Assembly: GCA_019914945.1 (NCBI GenBank)
Contig: CM034111.1
Coordinates: forward strand, 8,867,496 to 8,931,495
Direction: 5' to 3'
Length of the DNA stretch: 64,000 bases
Source: Typha latifolia
Taxonomy: Eukaryota > Streptophyta > Magnoliopsida > Poales > Typhaceae
A model generated the notes under the pieces. The model searched no databases. It was not told the DNA's origin and was given only the letters and a program-made list of their open reading frames with translations. The position numbers and the translations under genes were made by a program. Below are positions 1 to 10,300 of this stretch, piece after piece. The stretch's first letter is position 1, and every line of letters starts with the position of its first letter.

Positions 1-1373
1 GAACGATTTGCAAAACTAAAACAGATAGCTTAATTTATGCTCATTTGATCATTTTCATAAAAGGGCATACAAATTTCGTCTATGGTTGTCTTTTTTAATT
101 GTAAACCGTATACATGTACGTATGATTTATCCCAAGCTTTAAGTTAGATGAGGATATGATCATAAAATAATTGATTTGGCATCACAAAGTTACACTAATC
201 CAAATCAAACTTGATAATGTCAAACTTAGTACGTAGCAGATTGTATTATGAAAAATTGAATAGATAGAACAATTTGGAACTAATTTTGTTATCGACGATG
301 AATGAGAAGAGAGGAGGCTGACGATGAAGGAAATCGATCATTGTGAGGTCCTAGTAGGACATACTTGAACTTCTCATCACCCGAGAGAATGAGATTGTAA
401 TGTGGAGAAGAAATTATGGCTTTTGAGAATGAGCTTCTTGTTACTGCTGAATAAAGAGAACTAAAAATATAATTATATTTTGTAAATGTTATAAAATTTA
501 ATTGTATTTAATGTAAGAAGATATTATCAAATTTAGTGCATAGATAATTTTGATATTTTTAGAAAAGATTGCGTAAAGCTGCGAATGAAAACTACATGGT
601 ACAAAAATTAAACAATATTTTAATTTTCTAATTAGCAGAAATAGGCCCGCATTTTCTAATTGCAATTTCGGATTTTTTTTACTAATTTAGCATTAACAAA
701 CCTTAAAAAATTGTTGTCTCCTAAACAAAATGTCATGCATTTTCTATGTAATTTATACATATCGCTTATGTAAAATATAAGCTCTAATTTTAATAATATG
801 CATATCGAGATTAAAAAAAAGGTCACACATTACCTATATAGTTTATAAGCCGACCTATGTAAAATGTATGTTCTAATTAAAAAAAAAAAATGCAACACAT
901 CACTTATGTAATAGATACGTACGGCTATACAAAATATAAACTACAATTTTCAACAATGTATGCATCAAATTTTTTTTTTAAAAAGAAGGCGACGCATCAT
1001 ATATATAATTTATAAATATCGCTAAATATCACTTATATTAATAGTGCGCTTTAATTTTTAACATTATGCACATCGAGATTAAACGGTTGAATTGAGTGAG
1101 AGAAAATATAATTGAGTTTAAGTAAATAATGTCTGGATTTACAATTCAATAATAGAAAAGCCTATTTCTACCTATTAAAAAATTAAAATTCTTTTTACTG
1201 TAAATCGTCCCTTGCGTCATGCCAATTTACTATTGTCATTATATTTTCTTTTCATCTAAACTGCGCATCAATATCTATTTTTATTTCATAAAGATGGAGA
1301 AAGAGATGGAAACATTCAAGATATACAAAATAGGATGTTACTTGTAAACTTAAAATAAGTTAAATTTTTACAA
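1..1373 (+). repeat. Direct repeat copy 1 (left edge cut by window)
   Basis: This segment is repeated in the same orientation at about 5439-6829, with roughly 85-90% identity by eye. The shared text runs from the first base of the window to the phrase ending near 1373, where the copies diverge. Both copies contain a Mutator-type MITE (here about 604-1215), so the segment was duplicated after that MITE inserted. The left boundary is unknown because the window starts inside the repeat. A third partial copy lies at 8134-8340 (direct) and another piece at about 8690-8850 (inverted). No coding potential is seen. Confidence 0.8.
604..1215. mobile_element. Mutator-type MITE, copy with decayed left end
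   Basis: It shares its interior with the better-preserved copies at 2668-3243 and 6053-6657. There is a left terminal motif for an aligned unit mentioning a run like AATTGGCAGAAATAGG. Degenerate internal units of about 75-80 bp follow (CACCTATGTAATTTATACG, then a CAAAATATACGCTCTAATTTT run, then CGCATCGAGATTAAA). It ends in a run like CTGTAAATCGTCCC. The outermost left bases seen in other copies (GGGCGATTTACAG) are missing here. It lies inside direct repeat copy 1. Confidence 0.55.
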
Positions 1374-1375
1374 GA

Positions 1376-1550
1376 CATACTGAATGTCTTTGCATCTCCA
1401 TTGGTCTTTAAGTCATAATGGCAGCAAGCGGAGCAATGCATACGGAGTTATATCACAACTCTAACAGAAGAGCCAAAAAAAGTTTCTATTTATCTCCCAG
1501 GCTCCCCTATAGAAAGAGTGTTCATATCTTTTTTTTCACCAACCAGCGCT
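1376..1550 (+). repeat. Dispersed 170-bp repeat (three copies)
   Basis: The block beginning AGACATACTGAATGTCTTTG and ending just before CACCAACCAG is also found inverted at about 8553-8727 and direct at about 12212-12380. At 1550 it joins LTR-like sequence without a break, so it may be an unassigned part of a longer element. It contains a short palindrome (GACATACTGAATGTC). The other two copies lie in CAX introns. Confidence 0.6.
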
Positions 1551-1915
1551 ACCTCTTCCGTTGGCATGGTCTCGTCTGACTTCTAATCTCCCTCTGCCGC
1601 CGATCCCTCTAGTCTTGTAGGGCAGGCCTATTTTTTCCATTTCGTCTCTTTATCTTAACCATTTCTACCTTCCATACAGTTTTTACCATAGTTGCAGGCC
1701 AATCATAGCCTTCAACCATGTATCGCATCCGCATCTGCATCTGCAAACCACCACCACCATCATTTATTGTCGAGCCACCTCCATCAACTACTCGGCCTCT
1801 ACTCCATCATCACCTCCATCGTATATCTATGAATCCATACCTCCACCCGCGGATCCCAACTCCCGTGTAGAACCACTACGAATCAGATCAAGCTGGTTCG
1901 AAACACATTCTTAAG
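1548..1915 (+). mobile_element. LTR-like fragment (same family as 29-30.9 kb and 59.4 kb)
   Basis: The run of phrases CACCAACCAG, CTCTTCCGTTGGCA, ACTTCTAATCTCCCTC, GGGCAGGCCTA and CGAATCAGATCAAG is shared with the two head-to-head copies at 28985-30890. The first part is also shared with about 59440-59560. Only the downstream (R/U5-like and leader) half is present. No ORF is seen. Confidence 0.5.
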
Positions 1916-2667
1916 ATATTAAAGTCATTTTGCGTCTATTGTTACTTTACCTTATTTATATGATAACTATCTTTACAAAATTAATGTCATGATATTTTTG
2001 AGACATTAAAACCAGTATATTAGGGTATGTGTGATAATATGACATTTTTAACAAAATTTTCAAATTATTTTTATTAGATATACATTGAATATTGAGCAGA
2101 TCTATTTTATTTTAGGATCCACGAGAAATTCTAATATACTAATTGAAATCTAGAGCATAATCATTAACTATAAGAATATAGATTGACTATATAAAAGTAT
2201 AAACAATTCTTTTATATCACTATTATCTTTATAATATCTTAAACTATATGATAGATATATTATTCTTCAAACTATATTCATGTTCGCATATATTATCCGG
2301 ACATCAAGATGGGTAAGAAATTCTCGACCCATATCGGACAAAATTTAGTTAAATGTAAATAGATATTTGTCATTTCACTTTTATTTTAAAATATTATATT
2401 ATCTTCTCATAGTTATCTTTATAATTTTGCCCCAAAATAATTTGATTTAATTGATGATATTTTACACAACATAAATACTAGAAATAGCATCACAAATGGA
2501 AACCCCAGATTAATTTTTTTTCGCTATAAACATATTCTAATATATTATTAAATATATTCTAACCATATTATACTATGTTTTAATATATTACTAAGAGAGC
2601 AAAAGGGTGTTTAGATTTTAGAATAAGTGGTTGAGTTATTCTAAAATTTTAATTCCAACCAAAATAT
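1916..2667. other. Non-coding AT-rich interval
   Basis: No ORF, RNA gene or clear repeat is recognised between the LTR-like fragment and the Mutator-type MITE. Confidence 0.5.
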
Positions 2668-3243
2668 GGGCAATTTTTAGCAAAAAGCCATTCAGATTTC
2701 TAATTGGCAGAAATAAGCTCCACATTTATCAAATTACGCTTTTGAGCTTTTTTTTTACTGATTTAGTCCTGATAAATCTCAAAAAAACTATGATGTTCTA
2801 AAAACGTCATACATCATCTATGTAATTTATACTCATCGACTATGCAAAATGTACGCTCTAATTTTAAAAAAATACGTATTGAGATTAAAAAAAAGCCATG
2901 TATCACTTATATAATTTATATACATCGTCTTTACAAAAGGTACTCTCTACTTAAAAAAAAAGCCATGTATCACCTATGGAATATATACGCATCGCTTATA
3001 CAAAATGTACGTTGCAATTTTCAACGACGTGCGCATTAAGATTTCAAAAAAATATCACGCATCATCGATATAATTTATACGCATCGCTTATGCAAAATAT
3101 ACGCTCTAATCTTTAATAATATGCGCATCAAGATTAAAATAATAAATTAGTAAAAAATGCCTAAATTTGCAATTCAATAAATTTTTGTTGGGGGGGCTAT
3201 TTCTTTGGATTAGAAAGCTAATAGTGTTTTGCTGCAAATTCCC
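2668..3243. mobile_element. Mutator-type MITE, best-preserved copy
   Basis: The ends are imperfect inverted repeats, GGGCAATTTTTAGCAAAA on the left and (reverse complement) GGGAATTTGCAGCAAAACA on the right. They are flanked by a near-perfect 9-bp target duplication, ccaaaatat at 2659-2667 and tcaaaatat at 3244-3252 (8/9). A 9-bp duplication is typical of Mutator-like elements. The interior holds several degenerate 75-80-bp units. There is no transposase. The element sits just upstream of the FMC1-like leader. Confidence 0.75.
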
Positions 3244-3293
3244 TCAAAATATGAAATAAAGATATTCAAAGTAAATAATTTATTCTAATCTTT

Positions 3294-4021
3294 TGTTTCT
3301 TTCTAAGGGAAGCCTTAGATTTGGCTCTTTACCAGGTCGGATCCGACCCGGATCTGAACCTATGGTTAGGTTGGTTCTTCCCTTGGGTCCTCTCCCTATG
3401 GTCGCTCTCCCTATGGTCGCTCTCCCTATGGTCGCTCTCCTGACGCATCTACTCCCCTGCCCGACGGCGAGTAGTTTTTCGGCAATATCGATCTTCGGTG
3501 AGATTAGGTCTCTCTCTCTCTCTCTCTCTCTCACTTTCTCCTCCTCACTGCTACAGCAGTCGAGAGAGGGATGGGAGTTTTTTTTTTCCTATTATTTTTT
3601 TTTTCTGAATTTTTAGAATTTTTCTTGCAATCACTGGAATACTCATTGCTTATTTGTTTCTTTACTTCGGTTTTGGTGATTGAGGAACTATCCTTCCGGT
3701 GCAAAGAAGTTTCTCAGGCTTCAAGTATACTGCTATAATTATTAATTTCAGGTACAGTAATGCTCGTAACTTCAGTTGTTTTCTTTTACTCTTTTACACA
3801 ATAAAAAAGAGTTCACTTTTTCAAACTTAATCGCAGTGAATGTTACGACCTAGTCAGGGTTAACTTTTATGATCGTAGAGTGATAGAGAAACTGAAGCTT
3901 GCCTGGAAGGGGTTATTGAATTTGTCAAAATTTTCCAAATTTCTTGAAATTTTCCAAAGTTCACCGTTCGAAGCTATACATGGTGTGATATACTAAGATA
4001 AGGAATGTTGTTTTTGAGCAG
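3294..4021 (+). promoter_or_regulatory. Putative 5' leader and leader intron of the FMC1-like gene
   Basis: Upstream of the coding exon lies a stretch less AT-rich than its surroundings. It holds three perfect tandem copies of a 15-bp unit (ccctatggtcgctct) at 3394-3438 and a CT microsatellite at about 3510-3533. Such CT tracts are common in plant leaders on the sense strand. A splice acceptor (tttttgagcag) ends at 4021, eight bases before the chosen ATG, implying a leader intron. A donor such as the gtgaga near 3498 or gtacag near 3752 is possible but unproven. No TATA box was assigned with confidence. Confidence 0.4.
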
Positions 4022-4028
4022 AAAAGAA

Positions 4029-4247
4029 ATGGGGTCTGAGACCATGCGAATCGCGAATGTTTATCGCCAACTTCTAAAAGCTGTGGATAAACATTTAGGT
4101 AGAGATGGAGGCAAAAGGCATTTCCGAGATTATATAGTTGAAGAGTTTCACAAGAATGCTACGCTATCGGATCAAATTGCAGCTCACAACAAATTGAAGC
4201 TCGCTCGTGATTACTCTTTCCTGCTTAATAGTGTGCATCATCATAAG
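4029..4247 (+). CDS. FMC1-like LYR-family mitochondrial assembly factor, first coding exon only
   Basis: The exon encodes 73 residues, MGSETMRIANVYRQLLKAVD onward, ending LLNSVHHHK. The pattern (R/Y start, Leu-rich first helix, basic HLGRDGGKRHFRDYI, NATLSDQIAAHNKLKLARDY) resembles the LYR-fold FMC1/C7orf55 family, which helps assemble mitochondrial ATP synthase (complex V). An acceptor ends at 4021. The exon closes in phase 0 at AAG followed by donor gttttt (4248). The start could be Met at 4029 or the second Met at 4044, which matches the family better. Family members are about 100 residues and continue past HHHK for some 30 residues. I cannot find that second exon between 4248 and the antisense CAX gene, so the gene looks truncated or the exon has moved. 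Intron read-through would add only 13 residues. Confidence 0.7.
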
Positions 4248-5438
4248 GTTTTTGTTTTTTGGTTCCTTCAGCTTGGCATAATTTGAGGTGTATATGTTTA
4301 ACATTTAGCTCATATTATTAATTGGTAAAAAAGTAGATATAAACATCTTATTTATCTTTCCTTGATAGTTTGTTAGGTTACACAATCTCGTGATACAAAG
4401 GTCACAATATTTTCTTGTTACTCTGTTTAATTACTTTAGCCTACATTTATCTTAATGATCCATACATGACTAATATTTTTTGCACACTAGTTTGTTTTGG
4501 AGCTTGTTACATAGGGAACTTCATTTCTTCCATATTGTCAGCTCCTTGTTAGTTTGCTGTCCACATATGCATGATCTTATCTTGTATTTTTTCTTCTTCT
4601 TTGATCAAATTGAAACATGAATCTCACTAGAATGTCTTTTTAACTGCATCTCATATATTTTATTTTGATTGGATATACTTGCAATCTGTTCTTAACCATA
4701 GCTATGTTCTCCAATAAGCCACTAGTGGGTGAAACTGTATGTTCTTTCTCATGAATAATAGTTTGGGCTTTTATCTTTTTGAAGATAATAGTCACCATGA
4801 GAGCATGAGCAAAGTGGTTGGCAAATAAAATTTTAGGCCAATGTATCCTACATGACGCTGAATTGTTTAATGTTGATTGAGAACTTTTTTTGATTGTTGA
4901 TTATCTTCTCTAAGCAGATACAGATCTTATATGACATACAAATCTTATATGTCATACAGATCTTATATGTTTCATTGTTTGTAAAATTAGCTTTCGTTAT
5001 AATATATCAGTCTGCGCACTTAATTACTACAATACTCTTCATTCGTTAAAGTGTTGACAAGTGAGGCATTAGCTCTCTTAGTATGATAATTATATTTGAG
5101 GTTATTGTAACTTCACTTGGATTATTTTAGTTTTTTGATAACGTACAATGCTTCTTTTTTTTTCAACTCTAATGATAATTTTTGACGTGATTTTTGCACG
5201 AAGTGTAGCCATATCATCTTGTATAGACGACATTGATGTCCTATTTTGCACTTAATTCTTATACTCCATAAAGAAAATAACCCAATCTACTCTGTAGAGA
5301 AAGTGCTCATCAATAGCAGTCAATATTGATAAGATGGGAGTAAAACTGTAACAAATTCTATATAGATATAGTCAGGTAATATTAATTATTTGATAGAATT
5401 ATAAAATTTAACCAAAAAGAAACAAAAGAATAAATTTA
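4248..5438 (+). other. Intron-like AT-rich sequence after the FMC1-like exon
   Basis: This is T-rich, intron-like sequence with no recognisable coding exon, although the family predicts one here. A short direct repeat (cagatcttatatg-type phrases) occurs at about 4918-4970. Nothing else is seen. Confidence 0.5.
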
Positions 5439-6829
5439 GAATGATATGCAAGACTAAAATAGATTGCTTTATTTATACTCATTCGATCATTTTTATAAAG
5501 GGTATGCAAATTCCGTCTATGGTTATTTTTTTTAATTGTAAACTGTATACATGTATGTATGATTTAATCTTTAAGTTAGATGAGGATATGATCATAAAAT
5601 GATTGACTTGGCATCATAAACTTACACTAATCCAAATCAAAATTGATAATATAAAACTTAGTACGTACCAGATTATATTATAAAAAATTAAATAGATAGA
5701 ATAATTTATTACCTAATTTTATTATCGACGATAAAGGAGAAGAGAGGAGGCTGACAATGAAAGAAAAGAGAGGAGACTGACGATGAAGGAGATCGATCAT
5801 TATGAGGCCCTATGTCCTTATCACCCGAGAGAATGAGATTGTAACGTGGAGAAGAAATTATGGCTTTTGAGAATTTGAGCTTTGTTATTGCCGGATAAAG
5901 AGAACTAGAAATATAATAATACTTTGTAAAGGTTATAAAGAAGATATTATCAAATTTAGTGCATAGATAATTTTGATATTTTTAGAAAAAATTGAGTAAA
6001 GCTAGAAATGAAAACTAAATAAGCAGCCGTACAAAAATTAGTTCATGTTGGTGGGCGATTTACACCAAAAAATATTTTAATTTTTTAATTGGCAAAAATC
6101 AGCTCACATTATCAAATTGCAATTTCGGGTCCTTTTTACTGATTTAGCATTAATAAATTTAAAAAAAATTATCATGCCCTAAACAAAATATTATGCACCG
6201 CCTATATAATTTATACACATCGCTTATATAAAATGTAAACTTTAATTTTAACAATATGTGTATTGAGATTAAAAAAAAGTCACATTACCTATATAATTGA
6301 TAAGCCCGCCTATATAAAATATATTCTTTAATTTTTTTTAAAAATGCAACACATAACCTATATAATATATAGGTATCACTTATATAAAATATAAACTATA
6401 ATTTTTAATGATGTACGTATCGAAATTTTTTTTAAAAAACGAAGGCAACACATCATATATGTAATTTATAAATATCACTTATATCAAAAGTATACTTTTA
6501 ACTTTTAATGATATGCACGTCGAGATCAAACGGTTGAATTTAGTTATAGAAAATATAATTAAGTCTAAGTAAAAAATATCTGAATTTACAATTCGGTAAT
6601 AAAAAAACCTATTTCTGCCTATTAAAAATAAGAATTTTTTTTTACTGTAAATTGCCCCCTTGATGGTCATGCCAATTTCCTGTTGTCATTACATTTTCTT
6701 TTCATGCCAATTTAACAATATGCATCAACATCTATTTTTATTTCATAAAGACAGAAAGAGAAGGAAACTTTTAACATATACAAAGCAGGATGTTCCTTGT
6801 AAACTTAAAATAAGTTGAATTTTTACAAC
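5439..6829 (+). repeat. Direct repeat copy 2
   Basis: This is the second copy of the segment at 1-1373. It includes the gaggaggctgac phrase (5740s, itself partly duplicated at 5745-5785), the TATCAAATTTAGTGCATAG phrase, the MITE and the closing AAGTTGAATTTTTACAA. It lies between the FMC1-like exon and the 3' end of CAX. Confidence 0.8.
6053..6657. mobile_element. Mutator-type MITE inside repeat copy 2
   Basis: The left end is GGGCGATTTACACCAAAAAA and the right end, read inverted, is GGGCAATTTACAGTAAAAAA. The inverted similarity continues for about 80 bp (AATTGGCAAAAATCAGC against AATAGGCAGAAATAGG). Flanks catgttggt (6044-6052) and cttgatggt (6659-6667) agree at 7 of 9 positions, but this requires two extra C at the right end, so the duplication is uncertain. 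Confidence 0.6.
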
Positions 6830-6940
6830 TTAACTCACAAAAGAGTGGATTTGCATTCACCGATGTAAAAATTACTTGAAAATAAGTTGAATTTTTACAA
6901 CTTCACTCACAACAGAGTGGATTTGCATTCACAGAGGTAA
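6807..6940 (+). repeat. Local tandem duplication (about 62 bp x 2)
   Basis: Two units start at about 6807 and 6879. Each reads AATAAGTTGAATTTTTACAA, then ACTCAC, GAGTGGATTTGCATTCAC and ends GTAAA. They are separated by about 10 bp. The duplication begins exactly where direct repeat copy 2 ends, so it extends the end of that repeat. Confidence 0.75.
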
Positions 6941-7393
6941 AGATACTGTGCAAAAATTCCAACAAAGAGATATCAGGGTAAGCAACTTCACTACTAGACA
7001 TGGTGATGGTGAACAATATACCAGAAGTAATAATCATATTCATTTCCTTGGGCTTTTATCTCTATAAATCTATCTACAGTTTGGACTGTATACAACCACC
7101 AACTTTCTGAAAGCATTAAAATGTGTGAGAATAAATGAAACTTTCCTGGACATGGAACCCTGAACCTATTGGAAAGAACTTCTATGAATTGATGATTTCT
7201 TTTCTTTTTCTTAAAATAATCTTCAGCCTCCTTGCTTTGCTTGTGTTTGTACAGAATAACTACATGAACAGCATCCTCAAATAACAAACTGGATAGCAGG
7301 TCACATATGACTCATCGGTGGATGAAGCACCGCATAGTTGCCATATATTTTGCATGGATTGATGACACTGAGAGACTTTCTCTTTCTCTGTCA

Positions 7394-10300
7394 TTAATCA
7401 TCACCTGTTGAAATTGTTGTCAATGAGAGTACACATTCAAGAAAAAAAGAATACCTGAATCACTTTTGCTAACGAAAATTATAATATGGAATGATAACAA
7501 TCAAACTGAATTGATCTAAAAAATAAGGCCATTTTGGTAGCTTACAAAATTGTTCTCATATATATAGACATAAAATATATTGTTCCACTTACTAGCTGCA
7601 GGATCGACATGAACGAAGAAACTGGCAGCAACTATAAGGTAGGATAGAATAAGCATTAGTCCCTTCAAATAATTTGCAGTGCCATCCTGGAAGAATAGTA
7701 AAACACAAAGGCAAACTCAGAAATATTCAACTTTTCTTTCAATAGATAACTCGTAGTCTGCTTATAATAACTTCAAATATTAAGCTTGATCCAGAAATTA
7801 CATATATAAAGCAAGGTCCTCAAGGCAAAGTTATTGTAGTGGAGCCTGACATGAAGATTAAACTGCTGCTAATCTTATCAAGAACTAGGGGTATAAATGG
7901 ATCAAGCTCGAGCAAGCTGAGTCGGGGTCAGCTCAGCTCGAAACTGTAATCAGCACAAAGCCCAAGCTCGAACCAAGCCGGCCAAGACAGGGTTTGAGCT
8001 TGACTCAGTCTAACCAAGCCAGATCGAAATTGGCTCATTGAGCATAGCTTACAACAATAAAAACATTAGATAATACCTCAGGCTAGGAAAAATGGAAAAA
8101 TGGACCATGCTAGGATGTAGTGCATAGATAATTTTGATGTAAGAAGATTTTATCAAATTTAGTGCATAGATAATTTTGATATTTTTAGAAAAAATTGTGT
8201 AAAGCTGCGAATGAAAACTAAAATAAACAGTGGTACAAAAATTAGTACACACTGGTGGGCGATTTACAGCAAAAAAAAAAAAAAAAAATTTCTAATTGGC
8301 AGAAATAGGCTCGCATGATCAAATTGCAATTTTGGATCTCTTTTACTGATTTAGTCCCAGGTCAAACCCTGTATTTAGGTCATCAAGGACTAAGGCAGCA
8401 TTGAACCAACTATGCTAGGAAATGGGTGTATTACGTATAACGTATAAATATGCAACATATATGAAACAATTCGAGTCAAGCTCAATCTAGCCAACAAGCT
8501 GGAGGCGGAGGCGAAGATGAGACTGCAAAAGGAAAGCTCAGCTCGAGCTTGGCTCTGGTTGGTGAAAAAAAAGATATGAACGCTCTTTCTGTAGGGGAGC
8601 CTGGCAGATAAAGAGACTTTTTTGGCCCTTCTGTTAGAGTTGTGATATAACTCCGTATGCATTGCTCCGCTTGCTGTCATTATGACTTAAAGACCAATGG
8701 ATATGCAAAGACATTCAGTATGTTTTGTAAAAATTCAACTTATTTTAAGTTTACAAGGAACATCCTACTTTGTATATGTTGAAATTTCCATCTCTTTCTA
8801 TCTTTATGAAATAAAAATAGATGTTGATGCATATTGTTAAATTGGCATGAAAAGAAATAGGCTCGCATTATCAAATTGCAATTTTGGATCTCTTTTACTG
8901 ATTTAGTCCCAGGTCAAACCCTGTATTTAGGTCATCAAGGACTAAGGCAGCATTGAACCAACTATGCTAGGAAATGGGTGTATTATGTATAACGTATAAA
9001 TATGCAACATATATGAAACAATTCGAGTCAAGCTCAATCAAGCCAACGTCAGCTCGAGCTTGGCTCAGTAAGACCTTGAGCCTATCTCGAGCCAAGCTCT
9101 AAATGAACCCAGATTGAGCGGCTTGCAAACTGATAGGCCTATTTGACACCCCTAGTCAAGATATTGGCTGGGAGATGTAGTCAAGGATTCTCTGACACTC
9201 AGGCGGAGATAATGCAACTGCAGAATTAATATGTAGTTTGATGTTGTAAAATGTACTTAAGCATCATTTTCTATATTGTTTCTATATCATTTATACCAAA
9301 TACACATACAGAAGTAATAAAAGAACAGTATCCTTAATTCCTCATCATAAGCATCTATATATCTTTTTCTTCTCTTCTCATGCTCTTTACTGCCTTTCTA
9401 TTCAGTTAAACTTCTAGCACTAAGAATTCAAAAAAATCTATTCCTTTCCTTTTACTTTCAGTCTCTTATATTCTCTCTTTTGTTTTATTGCTATCCTAAA
9501 TCTCCAATAATGACGACACACTCAAGGATACCGAAAGACTAAAAGTTGGCATAACACGTATGGAAGAAAAAGTGTTGCTTAACCTCAAATCAAACCCATC
9601 AACAACCATCTTCCAATCCATCATTGCATTACCTCAATCTCACTAGCTGCTGTTGATACTGCCATAGCAGTCTCAGTGTCTCAAGAGCTAATGTAACCAT
9701 AAAGCATACAATTCATGCAGATGATTCCATTCACCATCCATGGGCATATAACCTGTCTGATGATTTTGTCTACCAAACCCATATATACTGGGTTTGCTTT
9801 GTCCATGCTTAAACTGACCCAACTCAACTGGCTGATTGACTCTTAGAAGCTGCAAATTGGATGAGACATGTAGGCTAACGCTTTTGTTTTGGTCAAATTC
9901 GTAAGCCAGAGGTTATACTCATATTGAGTAAGAATTCTACATATTTAACTCATAATTTGCCTAGTTGTTACTCTATCATGCATGCTTCTTGTCAAATGTG
10001 TCAACAGTCAGTTGCAGGTCCAGATAAAAGAGCATGAATTAGGTAGCTTGAGAGCAGAGTAAAATTCTTATCAAGTAAGCTATGAAATGGAGCCTTTAAT
10101 AAGTTAGCAAATTCAGATCATTGACCATGCCAAATATTTCCTGGCGGACAACATGGGTCGTTGAACTATTTGATGAGCATCAAAAGGAAAAACAAAACAA
10201 AATAGACTATAAAAGGAACCATGATTTTATCCAAAATTTTGAATCTATCTAGATGTTTCTCCCATCTATTTGGTTCTATATAAGTAAATATTGTTGATTC

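Noticed and set aside
3280..3616. ORFs with the 5-residue repeats ATIGR / MVALP
   Set aside because: They are produced by three copies of a 15-bp unit in the presumed leader of the FMC1-like gene; no start context or homology supports translation.
1..6829. The two 1.4-kb direct repeats as LTRs of one retrotransposon
   Set aside because: The interval between them holds a host gene exon, a MITE and an unrelated LTR-like piece, with no primer site, polypurine tract or retroviral-type genes.
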